Positions 20,846-30,447 of a stretch of DNA of 64,000 nucleotides are shown one piece after another (position 1 is the first letter of the stretch; each line of letters begins with the position of its first letter). Source of the DNA: Lysobacter capsici (GTDB taxonomy: Bacteria; Pseudomonadota; Gammaproteobacteria; Xanthomonadales; Xanthomonadaceae); assembly GCF_014779555.2 (NCBI RefSeq), contig NZ_CP094357.1, positions 3,844,001-3,908,000 of the forward strand. The letters run 5' to 3'. Under the pieces are notes generated by a model. It ran no database searches. It saw only the letters and a program-made list of their open reading frames with translations, and had not been told where the DNA came from. Both the position numbers and the translations under genes were made by a program.

Positions 20846-22183
20846 TCAGCGCTCGAACATCGCAATCGATTCCACATGCGCGGTATGCGGAAACATGTCC
20901 ATCACCCCCGCCGCGCGCAATTTCCAGCCTTTCTCGCGCACCAGGTAACCGGCATCGCGCGCCAGCGACGCCGGATGGCAGCTCACGTAGACGATGCGCT
21001 TGAACTGCTTGAGCGGCAGCTGGGTCAGGACGAAATCGGCGCCCGAACGCGGCGGATCGAGCAACAGGCGATCGAAGCCCTCGCGCATCCACGGCTCGCC
21101 GCTGAGGTCCTTGGCCAGATCGGCGGCGTAGAACTTGGCGTTGCCCAGGCCGTTGTGCTCGGCGTTTTCGCGCGCGCGCTGGACCAGCCCGGCCTCGCCT
21201 TCCACGCCGACCACTTCGCGCACGCTGCGCGCCAGCGGCAAGGTGAAATTGCCCAGACCGGCGAACAGGTCGAGCACCCGGTCTTCCGGTTGCGGCTGCA
21301 GCAGGTCGATCGCGTGCTGGATCATGTGGCCGTTGAGGCCGGCGTTGACCTGGATGAAGTCGAGCGGACGGAACTTCAGTTCCAGATTCCACTGCGGCAA
21401 GGTAAACGCGAGCCGGGGATCGGCCGGCCACAGCGGATGCACGCTCTCGATCCCGCCGGGCTGCAGGAACACCGCGAACTCGTGCTGCTGGGCGAACGCC
21501 ACGATCGCGTCGCGATCGGATTGCGACAGCGGCGACAGATGGCGGAAGGTCAAGGCGATGCCGCAATGCGCGTTGTCGCCGTGCATGCGGTCGCCGCCGA
21601 TGAACTCGACCTGCGGAATTTCGCGGCGCGCCTGCAGGCCGTCGATCAGTCGCGCGAGCGCGCCGATCGCATCGCCGACTTCGGGGATCACGGTTTCGCA
21701 GCGCGCGATCTCGGCGACGAAGCGCGGATCGGTTTCGCGGAACCCGACCAGGGTCTTGTCCTTCTTCTCGACCCGGCGCACCGAGAACCGGCCCTTGCGG
21801 CGATAGCCCCAGGCCGAATCGGTCAGCGCCGGCAGGATCCGCTCGGGCGTGACATGGCCGATGCGTTCGAAGTTTTCCATCAGCACCTGCTGCTTGGCCA
21901 CGATCTGCCGATCCTCGGCCATGTGCTGCAGCGCGCAGCCGCCGCACACGCCGAAATGCGCGCAACGCGGAGCGACGCGATCGGCCGCGGCCTCGAGCAC
22001 CTCCAGCGTCACCGCTTCATCGAAGCTGCGCGAACGCGAGGTCTGCTTGGCCATGACCCGTTCGCCGGGCAGCGCGCCGGCGACGAACACCGCCTTGCCG
22101 TCCGCACGCCGGGCGACGCCACGGCCGTCGTGAGTGAGGCCGGTGATGGCGGCCTCGAAGGGAGTTTGATCGATGCGGGCCAC
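20846..22183 (-). CDS. rlmD: 23S rRNA (uracil-1939-C5)-methyltransferase RlmD
   Basis: A 445-residue RumA/RlmD enzyme. It has an N-terminal TRAM domain (residues about 5-65), a 4Fe-4S cysteine cluster (CAHFGVCGGCALQHM, from about residue 75, plus a later Cys in ARCETVIPE), the SAM-binding motif LDLFAGLGNFTLPLA, LLLDPPRSGAD and the nucleophile segment YVSCHPASLARD (Cys about 399). It methylates U1939 in 23S rRNA. It is a single gene, upstream of which lies the heptamer-repeat element. Confidence 0.96.
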   Translation of the reverse strand: MARIDQTPFEAAITGLTHDGRGVARRADGKAVFVAGALPGERVMAKQTSRSRSFDEAVTLEVLEAAADRVAPRCAHFGVCGGCALQHMAEDRQIVAKQQVLMENFERIGHVTPERILPALTDSAWGYRRKGRFSVRRVEKKDKTLVGFRETDPRFVAEIARCETVIPEVGDAIGALARLIDGLQARREIPQVEFIGGDRMHGDNAHCGIALTFRHLSPLSQSDRDAIVAFAQQHEFAVFLQPGGIESVHPLWPADPRLAFTLPQWNLELKFRPLDFIQVNAGLNGHMIQHAIDLLQPQPEDRVLDLFAGLGNFTLPLARSVREVVGVEGEAGLVQRARENAEHNGLGNAKFYAADLAKDLSGEPWMREGFDRLLLDPPRSGADFVLTQLPLKQFKRIVYVSCHPASLARDAGYLVREKGWKLRAAGVMDMFPHTAHVESIAMFER

Positions 22184-22254
22184 AGCTGCTGGCAGGAATC
22201 AAAGGGGGCGCATTGTCGCAGATTCGGGATTTGAGATTCGGGATTCGGGATTCG

Positions 22255-22324
22255 GGGAATCGGGAATCGGGAATCGGGAATCGGGAATCGGGAATCGGGA
22301 ATCGGGAATCGGGAATCGGGAATC
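22255..22324 (+). repeat. 10 perfect tandem copies of GGGAATC
   Basis: Ten uninterrupted copies of the heptamer GGGAATC, preceded by degenerate units (from about 22221). They form one arm of a composite element whose other arm is the ATTCCC-type array at 22421-22450, with a terminator hairpin between. The heptamer length makes slippage likely, so copy number should differ between strains. Confidence 0.95.
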
Positions 22325-22383
22325 GGGAAGAGCGTTGCGCCCAGACTGCTCCTACGCAAGCGTTGCGGCACAAAAAAGCAAAG

Positions 22384-22450
22384 GCCCGCCAGTGGCGGGC
22401 CTTTGGCCGTTGCTCTAACGATTCCCTATTCCCGATTCCCTATTCCCGGC
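22384..22450 (-). terminator. terminator hairpin plus ATTCCC array after the YdbL-like gene
   Basis: The hairpin AAAGGCCCGCC-AGT-GGCGGGCCTTT (about 22379-22404 region) follows the DUF1318 gene, which ends at 22452; on the minus strand a T-rich TTGCTTTTTT tail follows. Between stop codon and hairpin lie ATTCCCGATTCCC units complementary to the GGGAATC array on the other side, so the transcript could also form a long outer stem. The same arrangement recurs after rnc. Confidence 0.8.
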
Positions 22451-22451
22451 C

Positions 22452-23090
22452 TCACTTCTGCTTCCAACCGCCACCGGCATCCTGATACCACCAGCCGCCC
22501 TTGGCGCTGTCGACCCACTGGCGGGCGAACACCTGGCGGATCTGGCCTTCCCATTCGGGGTGGTTGTTGGCGACCGCGATCTCGCGGTAGACCGCGGCCG
22601 AATCGCGGCCCTGGTCGGCCACGGCCTGATTGACGCCGACCCGGTCGGACAGCGGGATCTTCGAGGCGTCGCGCACCGCGACGGTGCCGTTGCTGGCGAA
22701 GCCGAGCGCGCCGGAATCGAAATGCGCGCGCAACTGGCTGTCGAACCGCTGCGCCATGCGCGACTGGATCGCCTGGATCGCCGGGGTCTTGATCGAGATG
22801 TCCGGCGACTGCGCGTGGGCGCTGCCGATGCCGGCCAGCGACAACCAGTCGATGCGGCTGGCCAACTGGCCCCATTCCAGGCCCGGGCGCTGCACGGACG
22901 CGCTGCCGCCGGGCTTGCCGCCGTCGCTGGGCTGGGCCTGTGGCGTGGCCGCGGGGGCTTGATCGCCGATCACCTTCTCGACGAACTCCTTGGCCGCTTC
23001 CTTGGCCTCGGCGGCCGGGAAATAGACATTGATGGTCACGCACGCCGTCAACATCACGGCGGCGACCGGTATTCCCATCCAACGGCGCAT
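22452..23090 (-). CDS. YdbL-like DUF1318 lipoprotein
   Basis: A 212-residue protein with a lipobox (MLTAC, Cys at 17) followed directly by VTINVYFPAAEAKEAA, a proline/glutamine-rich linker, and a C-terminal DUF1318 (YdbL) domain (VNQAVADQGRDSAAVYREIA and WEGQIRQVFARQW). It lies downstream of a YdbH-like gene as in the E. coli ydbH-ynbE-ydbL set. In E. coli, YdbL is periplasmic and YnbE is a separate small lipoprotein; here no ynbE is present in the 122-bp gap and the lipoprotein start is part of this protein. The role is inferred to be in the YdbH envelope-lipid transport system. Confidence 0.8.
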   Translation of the reverse strand: MRRWMGIPVAAVMLTACVTINVYFPAAEAKEAAKEFVEKVIGDQAPAATPQAQPSDGGKPGGSASVQRPGLEWGQLASRIDWLSLAGIGSAHAQSPDISIKTPAIQAIQSRMAQRFDSQLRAHFDSGALGFASNGTVAVRDASKIPLSDRVGVNQAVADQGRDSAAVYREIAVANNHPEWEGQIRQVFARQWVDSAKGGWWYQDAGGGWKQK

Positions 23091-23212
23091 GAGCGAATCC
23101 TTGTGGTTGTGCGCGTCCTGCGCGGGTTCCGCCGCGTCCGGGCGGGGGCTGAGCGAGCGGTGCTTATTGGAGCATGGCGCCTATTGAACCACGGCGCTGT
23201 TGAACGACAAGG

Positions 23213-25258
23213 CTATTGCACCACCGGCTTGACCTCGCCCTTGCTGACCGCCTCCATGCGCTCGAGCAAGGTCGCCCAGTCGACCCGGCGGTTGTAGCCG
23301 ACCACGTCCAGGTGCGGCACGCCCGCGCCCTGCACGATGGTGAAGCCGCGGTTGCCGTCGGGCGCGGCCTTGGCCGGGCCCAGGCCGTCCATGTGGCAGA
23401 CCGCGTCGGCCAGGCGGCAGGCGATGCCGATGCGGGCGTAACCGAAGTCGTCGAAAAACCCGATCAGGCGATCCTGCAGGCTGCCGACGAAGGACGAATC
23501 GCCGACGCTGGACAAGTCCTGCACGGCACGCTGGCTGATCCGCTGGCGCACGCCCGGGGTCTTGCGCGTGTGCAGTTCGGCGTTGAACGCGGTCGGCTGC
23601 CAGTCGACCAGACGCACCTGATCGATGCGCCCGTACAAGCGGCCGGTGATGCTGCCGAAACCGAACACGCCGGTCAGCGATTCCAGGTCGAGATTGTCCA
23701 GCGCCAAGTCCGAACTCAGCGTCGGCGCGACCCCGAACGGGCGCTCCATCGCCAGCGACGACACCGCCACGGTGCCGCCGAACAGCTGCATGGTCAGGCC
23801 GCCGTCGAGTTCGAGCCGATCGGCGGCGTAATGCGCCTGCGGAATGCGCCCGCTGAGTTCGCCGGTGAACGCCGGCCAGTCCAGCGCCTTGGCCAACTGG
23901 CCCACGTCGAGCCGATCGAGATTGAGGCCGAAACGCACGTCCAGGCCCTTGCCGCCGGCCGGCGGGCGCAGCCGCAAGCCATCGAAACCGGCGCGGCCGC
24001 CGAGCATCGGAAAATTCACCGCGCGCAGCAGTCGCAGTTCGCCGCCGTCGCTGGAGAACGGCAAGGTCGCCGCGCCGAATTCCAGACCGTACAGCGCGCC
24101 GCCGCGCCAGCCCAGTTCGCTGCCGACCGCCGCGTCGGCCGAGTACCGCACCTGGCCATCGAGACCGTCGAAACGGAACCGGCCCTGCGGGTCCTTCATC
24201 GACACCTGTTGCAGGCTGGCTTCGGCGAGCTGCAATTCGTCGCCGCTCATGCGCACGCGTGCCTGCGCCGCGCCGGAAAGCTCCAGCTGCCCCAGCCCGG
24301 CCAGGCCGAGAAAACCCGACAGATAGCCGTCGCGCAACGGCGCGAGGTCGGCGCTGCGCAGGTCCAGATCGAGCGCGGCCAGACTGGCGTCCGGCGTCAA
24401 CGCGGCACTGCCTTCGAGCGCGAGGATGCCGTCGTCGCGCCACATCAATCGCGGCAGCCGCCAGCCCTCGCCTTCGCGCTGTTCGGCCTGTACCCGCAGA
24501 TCGACCGCGCGCTTGTGCAATGAAACGTAGGCATTGCCGAACAGCAGTTCGCCGCCTTGCAACTGCCCGTCGATCGCGACCGTGTCGGTGCGGTCGAGCT
24601 GAGCTGAAAGGTTCAGCTGCGCGCCGAGGTTCTCGGCCGCGATCAGCCCGTCGGGGGTGTCGAGCGCGCCGCCTTGCAGACGCAGCGGGCCGGTGATGCT
24701 CAACGGTTTGTGTTGCGGCGCGGCGATGTCGAGCCGGCCGTCGAGCGTGCCGGCCTTGATCCGCCCGGCCGGCCACGCCTGCGCGACCAGCGCCTGGGCC
24801 CATGCCAGCGGCACCCGGGTCAGATCGATCCGGGTCAGGTCGGGGCTGGCGGCCGCGCGCTGCAAGGCCAGCGCGGCCGCGCCCTGGCTCAAGCGCAGAT
24901 CGGTGCTGGCCACGCCCAGGTCCAGCGCCAGCCGCAAGGGCTTGCCGCCGGCGCCGCGCAGTTCGCCGTCGCAGCGCCAGCCGCCGCGGCCGTCGCGCCG
25001 CAGCGGGCAGCGCCAGACCACGTCGCGAAAGCGATACCCCAGATCCGGCGCCTGGATATTCCCGGCCTGCAATTCCAGTTCGCCGTGCTCGGCCTGCGCG
25101 GGCCAGGACAGGCGAACCTTGACCTGCTCCAACGTCACCACCGCGGTCGCGACGCGCTGAATCCTGGCGTTCAGTGTGTACGCTTCAGCATGGCTCGACG
25201 CCGCCCACAACGCGGGCAGCGACAACAGCATCAACAGGCGTAACATGGTCCGCGGCAT
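23213..25258 (-). CDS. YdbH-like AsmA-superfamily envelope protein
   Basis: A 681-residue exported protein: an N-terminal hydrophobic segment (residues about 5-25, ending ASSHAEA) and a long beta-rich body with repeated amphipathic strands, ending in a YdbH-type C-terminal domain (LGGRAGFDGLRL, AMERPFGVAPTLSSDLALDNLDLESL, then FGFGSITGRLYGRI split into landmarks). E. coli YdbH, with TamB and YhdP, forms redundant bridges that move phospholipid to the outer membrane. The N-terminus here looks more like a signal peptide than a permanent anchor, and the protein is shorter than E. coli YdbH (about 880 residues). It is divergent from the REC-Hpt gene with 33 bases between. Confidence 0.78.
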   Translation of the reverse strand: MPRTMLRLLMLLSLPALWAASSHAEAYTLNARIQRVATAVVTLEQVKVRLSWPAQAEHGELELQAGNIQAPDLGYRFRDVVWRCPLRRDGRGGWRCDGELRGAGGKPLRLALDLGVASTDLRLSQGAAALALQRAAASPDLTRIDLTRVPLAWAQALVAQAWPAGRIKAGTLDGRLDIAAPQHKPLSITGPLRLQGGALDTPDGLIAAENLGAQLNLSAQLDRTDTVAIDGQLQGGELLFGNAYVSLHKRAVDLRVQAEQREGEGWRLPRLMWRDDGILALEGSAALTPDASLAALDLDLRSADLAPLRDGYLSGFLGLAGLGQLELSGAAQARVRMSGDELQLAEASLQQVSMKDPQGRFRFDGLDGQVRYSADAAVGSELGWRGGALYGLEFGAATLPFSSDGGELRLLRAVNFPMLGGRAGFDGLRLRPPAGGKGLDVRFGLNLDRLDVGQLAKALDWPAFTGELSGRIPQAHYAADRLELDGGLTMQLFGGTVAVSSLAMERPFGVAPTLSSDLALDNLDLESLTGVFGFGSITGRLYGRIDQVRLVDWQPTAFNAELHTRKTPGVRQRISQRAVQDLSSVGDSSFVGSLQDRLIGFFDDFGYARIGIACRLADAVCHMDGLGPAKAAPDGNRGFTIVQGAGVPHLDVVGYNRRVDWATLLERMEAVSKGEVKPVVQ

Positions 25259-25291
25259 GGAAGCAGGATAGCGGGCGGAAGCGAACCGGCA

Positions 25292-26020
25292 ATGAAGAAT
25301 CCACAGGTCCCACGCGTATTGCTGGTCGAGGACGACCCGACCAGCCGAGCTTTTCTCACCGCCGCGGTCGAAGCGATGCCGGCCGAAGTCGACGGCGCCG
25401 ACACCCTGGCCGCGGCGATGGCGCTGGGCAATGCCCAGGATTACCAGTTATGGCTGTTCGATGCGCACCTGCCCGACGGCAGCGGCATCGACCTGCTCGA
25501 ACGCCTGCGCCGGCTGCATCCGGCGACCCCGGCTCTGGCGCATACCGCGACCGGCGAGAGCGAAGTGCGCAATCGCCTGATCGCCTCGGGTTTCTCCGAC
25601 GTGCTGGTGAAGCCCTTGCCCGCCGCGGCGGTGCGTTGCGCGATCCGGCGCTTGCTGAGCCTGCCCGAACACGATGCGCCCGCATCGTCGGCGGCGGCAT
25701 CGTCGCAGGAAGAAGCGCCGGTGTGGGACGACGATATCGCCGCGCGCGCGCTCAACGGCAACCGGGTCCACATCGCCACCTTGCGCGGTTTGTTCACCCA
25801 GGAACTGCCCAATGCGCGGCGTTCGATCTGTGCCGCGGCCCAGCTCGGCAACCTCGAAGCCTTGCGCGGGGAGCTGCATAAGCTGCGCGCGAGTTGCGGC
25901 TTCGTCGGCGCCGCGCGCCTGGCCCAGGCGGTGCAGGCGTTGCAGGCGCAACCCGATTCGAGTGTGTTGCTGCAGCGGTTCGATCAGGTGGCGTTGGATA
26001 CGGCTGAGCAGATTGGTTGA
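25292..26020 (+). CDS. response-regulator receiver plus Hpt domain protein
   Basis: A 242-residue two-domain protein. The receiver domain (residues 7-122) has the acidic pair ED/D at 13-15, phospho-acceptor Asp57 (LWLFDAHLPD) and Lys107 (VLVKPL). After a Ser/Ala-rich linker, an Hpt domain (about 145-240) carries the phosphorylatable His196 in HKLRASCGFVGA. There is no output or kinase domain, so it should act as an intermediate in a multi-step phosphorelay whose other parts are not in the window. It starts 33 bases from the divergent YdbH-like gene. Confidence 0.9.
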   Translation: MKNPQVPRVLLVEDDPTSRAFLTAAVEAMPAEVDGADTLAAAMALGNAQDYQLWLFDAHLPDGSGIDLLERLRRLHPATPALAHTATGESEVRNRLIASGFSDVLVKPLPAAAVRCAIRRLLSLPEHDAPASSAAASSQEEAPVWDDDIAARALNGNRVHIATLRGLFTQELPNARRSICAAAQLGNLEALRGELHKLRASCGFVGAARLAQAVQALQAQPDSSVLLQRFDQVALDTAEQIG

Positions 26021-26114
26021 GTTTTGCCGCGGCTTGCGGGCACGCGCCTTATGCGGGCTTCTTTCGATCGCGAGTTGCTGGCATGAACCGATGGGTTCGC
26101 GGTGTCGGGTGGTT

Positions 26115-26143
26115 CGCGGTCGCGGCTTGCGCCGCTCCTACAG
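26115..26143 (+). repeat. REP-like palindromic repeat
   Basis: One copy of the CGCGGTCGCGGCTTGCGCCG element, ending CTCCTACAG, in the gap between the convergent REC-Hpt and recO genes. Confidence 0.75.
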
Positions 26144-26217
26144 GGGGCTGGCGTAGCTTGATCGAGTCGGGCTAGCGCTTCGGCATCAAGCGCTTGCTCA
26201 CGCCCATTACGCTGACC

Positions 26218-26991
26218 TCAGCGTTCGCCGTCGGCGCCCGAATCCGGTTCCGGATCGACGGCTTCGCGTTTGGGCGCGACGCGCGCCAGTTCGGCCAGCA
26301 TTTCCCAGGATTTCAGCCCGCGCGGGCCGAGGTGATGGCTCAGCACCGAGCGCATCGCATGACGCAATCCAGGCAGGTCCGACGGGTCCGGCGCGATGTC
26401 GCCGGTCAGCGCGAGCAAGGCGCGCCCGGTCGCCGCCGCGCTGCGTTCGCCGTGGCCGCGGTCGCTGAGCAGGCGGCGCGGGCCCTGCTCGGGATCGAGG
26501 CGGTAACGCGCGGCCGGATCGATCGCCGCGCCGTCGGCGTCGACGCTCCAGTCGAAACCCGATCCCAGCGCTTCGAGCAGATCGCGCTCGAAGCAACGCA
26601 GGCTCCATGCCAGTTGCCCGCCGCGCAGTTGCGCGCGGGTGCGCGCGTAGAGGTCGTACAGCTCCGGCAAGGGATCACCGCGCGGCACCAGCCGCAGCAG
26701 CAGTTCGTTGATGTAGAAACCGGCCAGCGAGGTTTCGCCGTCCAGGCGCGGCGCCGCGTCCAGCGCTTCGGCCGAAATCAATCGCGCCAACTCGCCGCGC
26801 AGCAAGGCGTCGAAGCGGATGTGCTGGAACGGTTGCAAGGCCGCGCGCAGCACCTGCCGCTTGGGGCCTTGCACACCGCGCGCGATCAGGCCGACCCGGC
26901 CCTGCCGCTCGCTCAGCACTTCGACCAGCAAGCTGGTTTCGCGCCAAGGGCGCGTGTGCAGGACGTAGGCGGATTCGGCGGTCAGACGCAT
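26218..26991 (-). CDS. recO: DNA repair protein RecO
   Basis: A 257-residue RecO: an N-terminal OB-fold ([35 protein letters not shown]) and a helical domain ([25 protein letters not shown] given here as landmarks NELLLRL and LPELYDLY). No zinc-binding cysteines are present, as in many gammaproteobacterial RecO proteins. RecO loads RecA on SSB-coated single-stranded DNA with RecR. It is the last gene of the lepA-lepB-DUF4845-rnc-era group, separated from era by a membrane-protein gene. Confidence 0.92.
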   Translation of the reverse strand: MRLTAESAYVLHTRPWRETSLLVEVLSERQGRVGLIARGVQGPKRQVLRAALQPFQHIRFDALLRGELARLISAEALDAAPRLDGETSLAGFYINELLLRLVPRGDPLPELYDLYARTRAQLRGGQLAWSLRCFERDLLEALGSGFDWSVDADGAAIDPAARYRLDPEQGPRRLLSDRGHGERSAAATGRALLALTGDIAPDPSDLPGLRHAMRSVLSHHLGPRGLKSWEMLAELARVAPKREAVDPEPDSGADGER

Positions 26992-27064
26992 GCGCTCACA
27001 CTAGCGCAGAAGCTGTTCGCGCGAGACCCGCGCCATGGCGCCGCGACGACGCAAACGCATGCGT

Positions 27065-28231
27065 TCAAGCGCCATCGGTGGCGGCATCGCGCAGATGCCG
27101 CATCGCGGCCATCCGCGTCAGCAGCCAGCCGATCCCGATCAGGAACAGCGACAAGCCGCAAATCGCCAAGCTGCCCAGCGCCTGCCCGTAGCCGTAGCGA
27201 TACGCCTGCCCGGCCGGCAGGACATAGTCCGGCGCGTAGATCATCGCCAGCCCGGCGCACAACGTCGCCACGCCCCACGCCAGCCCCGTCGCCAGGGCAT
27301 ACGGCCATACACGGTAGCGCCGCCGTTTGCCGTCGCGGCGCAGCCGCCGCGCGATCGCAGCGCCGATCCAACCGCATACCACGCCGCCGCCGAACACCAC
27401 CGCGATCAGGCACAACACGCTCGCCACCGTGAGCGCGCGGTAAACGATGCCCGGCGGGGCCTGGGTGGTGATCGCGATGGCATCGGCGGGCAGGCCCGGG
27501 TAACGGCCGTGGTAGCTGTCGCGGGAGGTATCGGCGTGCTGCACGTCCTCGTCGTTCAAGGGCAGCGAGGTCTTGATCCGCCATCCCTCGGGCACGCTGA
27601 CCGTCAGATGCAGGTTCGCGAAACCGGCCCAACTGCGCGCCGGCGCCAGCACATAGGCGAACTGATACAACAAGGTCGGGCCATAGCCCTTGCGCTGCAT
27701 CGCATCGGCGCGGTAACTCACGCGCAACACGTGGCGTCCCGGCGGCAACACGAAATCCAGGCCCAGGCTCGAAGGCGCCAGGACCTCGTACGACAACGGC
27801 TGTTCGTCGATCAACGAAGGGGTGGTTTGCGGCGGTTGCCAGCTGCGCGGCAATGTCGGCAGGTCCAGCGGTCGCGCCGCGATCGCCCGGCCGTCGAGCG
27901 TCGCCTTGAATTGGCTGACTTCGGACGCGCCGGTGGCGAACACCGGTCGCAGGCGAACCGCCGGGCCGGGGTTGTCGAGCCAGTAGTCGACGTAAACCTT
28001 CGCCTCGGCCGACTCGTCGGACAGGCCGCTCAGGTCGATGTGCAGGCTTTCGCTACCGATCCGCACGGTATCGAAGCCCTGCGGCTCGGCGCTTACCCGC
28101 GCATCGCGCCACGGCCTGCCCATGTTCGCCCAGGCGGGCATCGCGCATTGCAGTACCGATAACAGCGCGATCAACAGCGCGAGCGCGGCGGATCGAAATC
28201 GCGCCGCCGCGCCTGCCGCCGTTTCAATCAT
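27065..28231 (-). CDS. exported membrane protein of unknown function between era and recO
   Basis: A 388-residue protein with a signal peptide (about 12-36, MPAWA), a periplasmic beta-rich region of about 210 residues (for example [22 protein letters not shown] in parts) and a C-terminal membrane domain with three or four helices (about residues 262-375). The layout resembles proteins with an extracytoplasmic sensing domain and a membrane tail, but no family was recognised. It overlaps the end of era by eight bases (start ATG 28231; a TTG nine bases earlier is possible), so it is translated with era. Classical era-recO operons lack this gene. Confidence 0.75.
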   Translation of the reverse strand: MIETAAGAAARFRSAALALLIALLSVLQCAMPAWANMGRPWRDARVSAEPQGFDTVRIGSESLHIDLSGLSDESAEAKVYVDYWLDNPGPAVRLRPVFATGASEVSQFKATLDGRAIAARPLDLPTLPRSWQPPQTTPSLIDEQPLSYEVLAPSSLGLDFVLPPGRHVLRVSYRADAMQRKGYGPTLLYQFAYVLAPARSWAGFANLHLTVSVPEGWRIKTSLPLNDEDVQHADTSRDSYHGRYPGLPADAIAITTQAPPGIVYRALTVASVLCLIAVVFGGGVVCGWIGAAIARRLRRDGKRRRYRVWPYALATGLAWGVATLCAGLAMIYAPDYVLPAGQAYRYGYGQALGSLAICGLSLFLIGIGWLLTRMAAMRHLRDAATDGA

Positions 28232-29120
28232 GGTAACCAAGAGAGCGCAACGCGGCCTCGTCGTCCGACCAGCCTTCGCGCACGCGCACCCAGGTTTCCA
28301 GGAACACCTTGGAGCCGAACAGATGCTCCATCTGCACGCGCGCCTTGGCGCCGACTTCGCGCAGGCGCGCGCCGCCCTTGCCGATCACGATCGCCTTCTG
28401 GCCGTCGCGCTCGACCCAGATCACCGCGCCGATGCGCAGCAACGCGCCGTCGACGACGAAACGTTCGATCTCGACCGTGGTCGCGTACGGCAGTTCTTCG
28501 CCGAGCTGGCGCATCAGCTGTTCGCGCACCATCTCGCCGGCGAGGAAGCGCTGGCTCTTGTCGGTGATCTCGTCCTCGCCGTACAGCGCCGGCTGTTCGG
28601 GCAGCAGCGCCATCACTTCCTTGACCAGCGCGTCCAGGCCCTTGTTCTTGAGCGCCGAGATCGGATGCACCGCGGCGAAATCGCGGCCTTCGCTGACCTT
28701 GGCCAGATACGGCAGCAGCGCGGTCTTGTCGGTGATGCGGTCGACCTGGTTGACCACCAGCACCACCGGCACGCCGGCGTTGCGCAGGGCTTCGAAGGCG
28801 AGCGTGTCCTCGTCGTCCCATTGACCGGCGCGCACCACCAGCAAGGCGGCGTCGACGCCGTCGATCGAACCGCGCGCGGCGCGGTTCATCATCCGGTTCA
28901 TGGCCCGCTTCTGTTCGCGGTGGATACCGGGGGTGTCGACCAGCAGCAGCTGGCCGTCGGGAAAGGTGGCGATGCCGAGCAAACGGTGGCGGGTGGTCTG
29001 CGGACGTGGCGAGACGATGCTGACCTTGGCCCCGACCAGGGCATTGACCAGGGTGGATTTGCCGACATTGGGGCGGCCGATGACGGCGACGTGGCCGGCG
29101 CGATACGAGGAAGAAGTCAT
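28224..29120 (-). CDS. era: GTPase Era
   Basis: A 298-residue GTPase with G1 GRPNVGKST, switch region [11 protein letters not shown]3 DTPGIH, G4 NQVD and a C-terminal KH domain with [13 protein letters not shown]. Era binds the 3' end of 16S rRNA during small-subunit maturation and couples ribosome assembly with growth. The start at ATG 29120 (MTSSSYRAG) is chosen because conserved sequence begins soon after. It follows rnc in the classical order. Confidence 0.97.
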   Translation of the reverse strand: MTSSSYRAGHVAVIGRPNVGKSTLVNALVGAKVSIVSPRPQTTRHRLLGIATFPDGQLLLVDTPGIHREQKRAMNRMMNRAARGSIDGVDAALLVVRAGQWDDEDTLAFEALRNAGVPVVLVVNQVDRITDKTALLPYLAKVSEGRDFAAVHPISALKNKGLDALVKEVMALLPEQPALYGEDEITDKSQRFLAGEMVREQLMRQLGEELPYATTVEIERFVVDGALLRIGAVIWVERDGQKAIVIGKGGARLREVGAKARVQMEHLFGSKVFLETWVRVREGWSDDEAALRSLGYHD

Positions 29121-29164
29121 GGCGCGGATTGTCCGCCCCTGGGGGCGGCAGGGCAAACGATTCC

Positions 29165-29310
29165 GGGAATCGGGAATCGGGAATCGGGAAGAGCGTCGTG
29201 GCCCAGAGTCGTCAATGCAAGCAAGTTGGATCCAGCAAACAAAAGGCCCGCCAGTGGCGAGCCTTTAGTTGTTGCTTGAACGATTCCCGATTCCCGATTC
29301 CCGACTCCCG
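29165..29310 (-). terminator. heptamer-flanked terminator element after rnc
   Basis: Three GGGAATC copies (29165-29185), then a hairpin AAAGGCTCGCC-ACT-GGCGGGCCTTTT (minus-strand reading, near 29242-29268), then ATTCCCG units up to 29310, directly beside the rnc stop at 29316. The layout matches the element at 22255-22450, including GGGAAGAGCGT after the heptamers and AACGATTCCC at the other arm. It should terminate the rnc transcript or attenuate entry into era. Confidence 0.8.
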
Positions 29311-29315
29311 CCCTT

Positions 29316-29970
<655 letters not shown>

Positions 29971-29978
<8 letters not shown>

Positions 29979-30348
29979 CTTCTTTGGAGCTCAGCTGCTG
30001 CACCGCGTTGAAGTGACCCACCACGTCCAGGTTGGCGATCAGCTGACGGCGCACTTCGTAGTCCACGGTGATTTCCATGCCGCGGTCGGTGCGCTTGATC
30101 TTGAAGTTTTCCTGCTTGACGCTGTCGACATAGCTCATGTCCATGCGACGGAAGAACAGATCGCGCGCCTTGGCGCTGTCCATCTGCCCGGCGCCCGGCT
30201 CCTTGGCCAGGTCGGCAAGCGAGCGCTTGACCGAGTAGTACTCCGAATACATCGGCACCAGCTTCATGCCCATGTAAACAAACACACCACCCACGCCCAA
30301 CATGATGATGAACCCGATCAGGGTAATGCCGCTCTGCTTACGCTTCAT
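29971..30348 (-). CDS. DUF4845 membrane protein
   Basis: A 125-residue protein with a basic N-terminus, one transmembrane helix (about residues 8-30, [21 protein letters not shown]) of prepilin-like appearance, and a C-terminal domain beginning [19 protein letters not shown]4845 proteins sit between lepB and rnc in many gammaproteobacteria; their function is not established. The gene lies 100 bases after lepB and overlaps rnc. Confidence 0.92.
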
Positions 30349-30447
30349 ACCTTCGATCCCCAGTTGATCTCACTGCAGTTGATCCCACTACCGATCCGGA
30401 TTTGGCCCAGGTCCAAACCGCGTCCCCACCGCGACGGCGACCGGCCG

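Noticed and set aside
22213-22330. Heptamer array considered as a possible CRISPR or coding repeat
   Set aside because: Seven-base head-to-tail units without spacers are a simple tandem repeat, not a CRISPR; frames through it give only a short repeating peptide.
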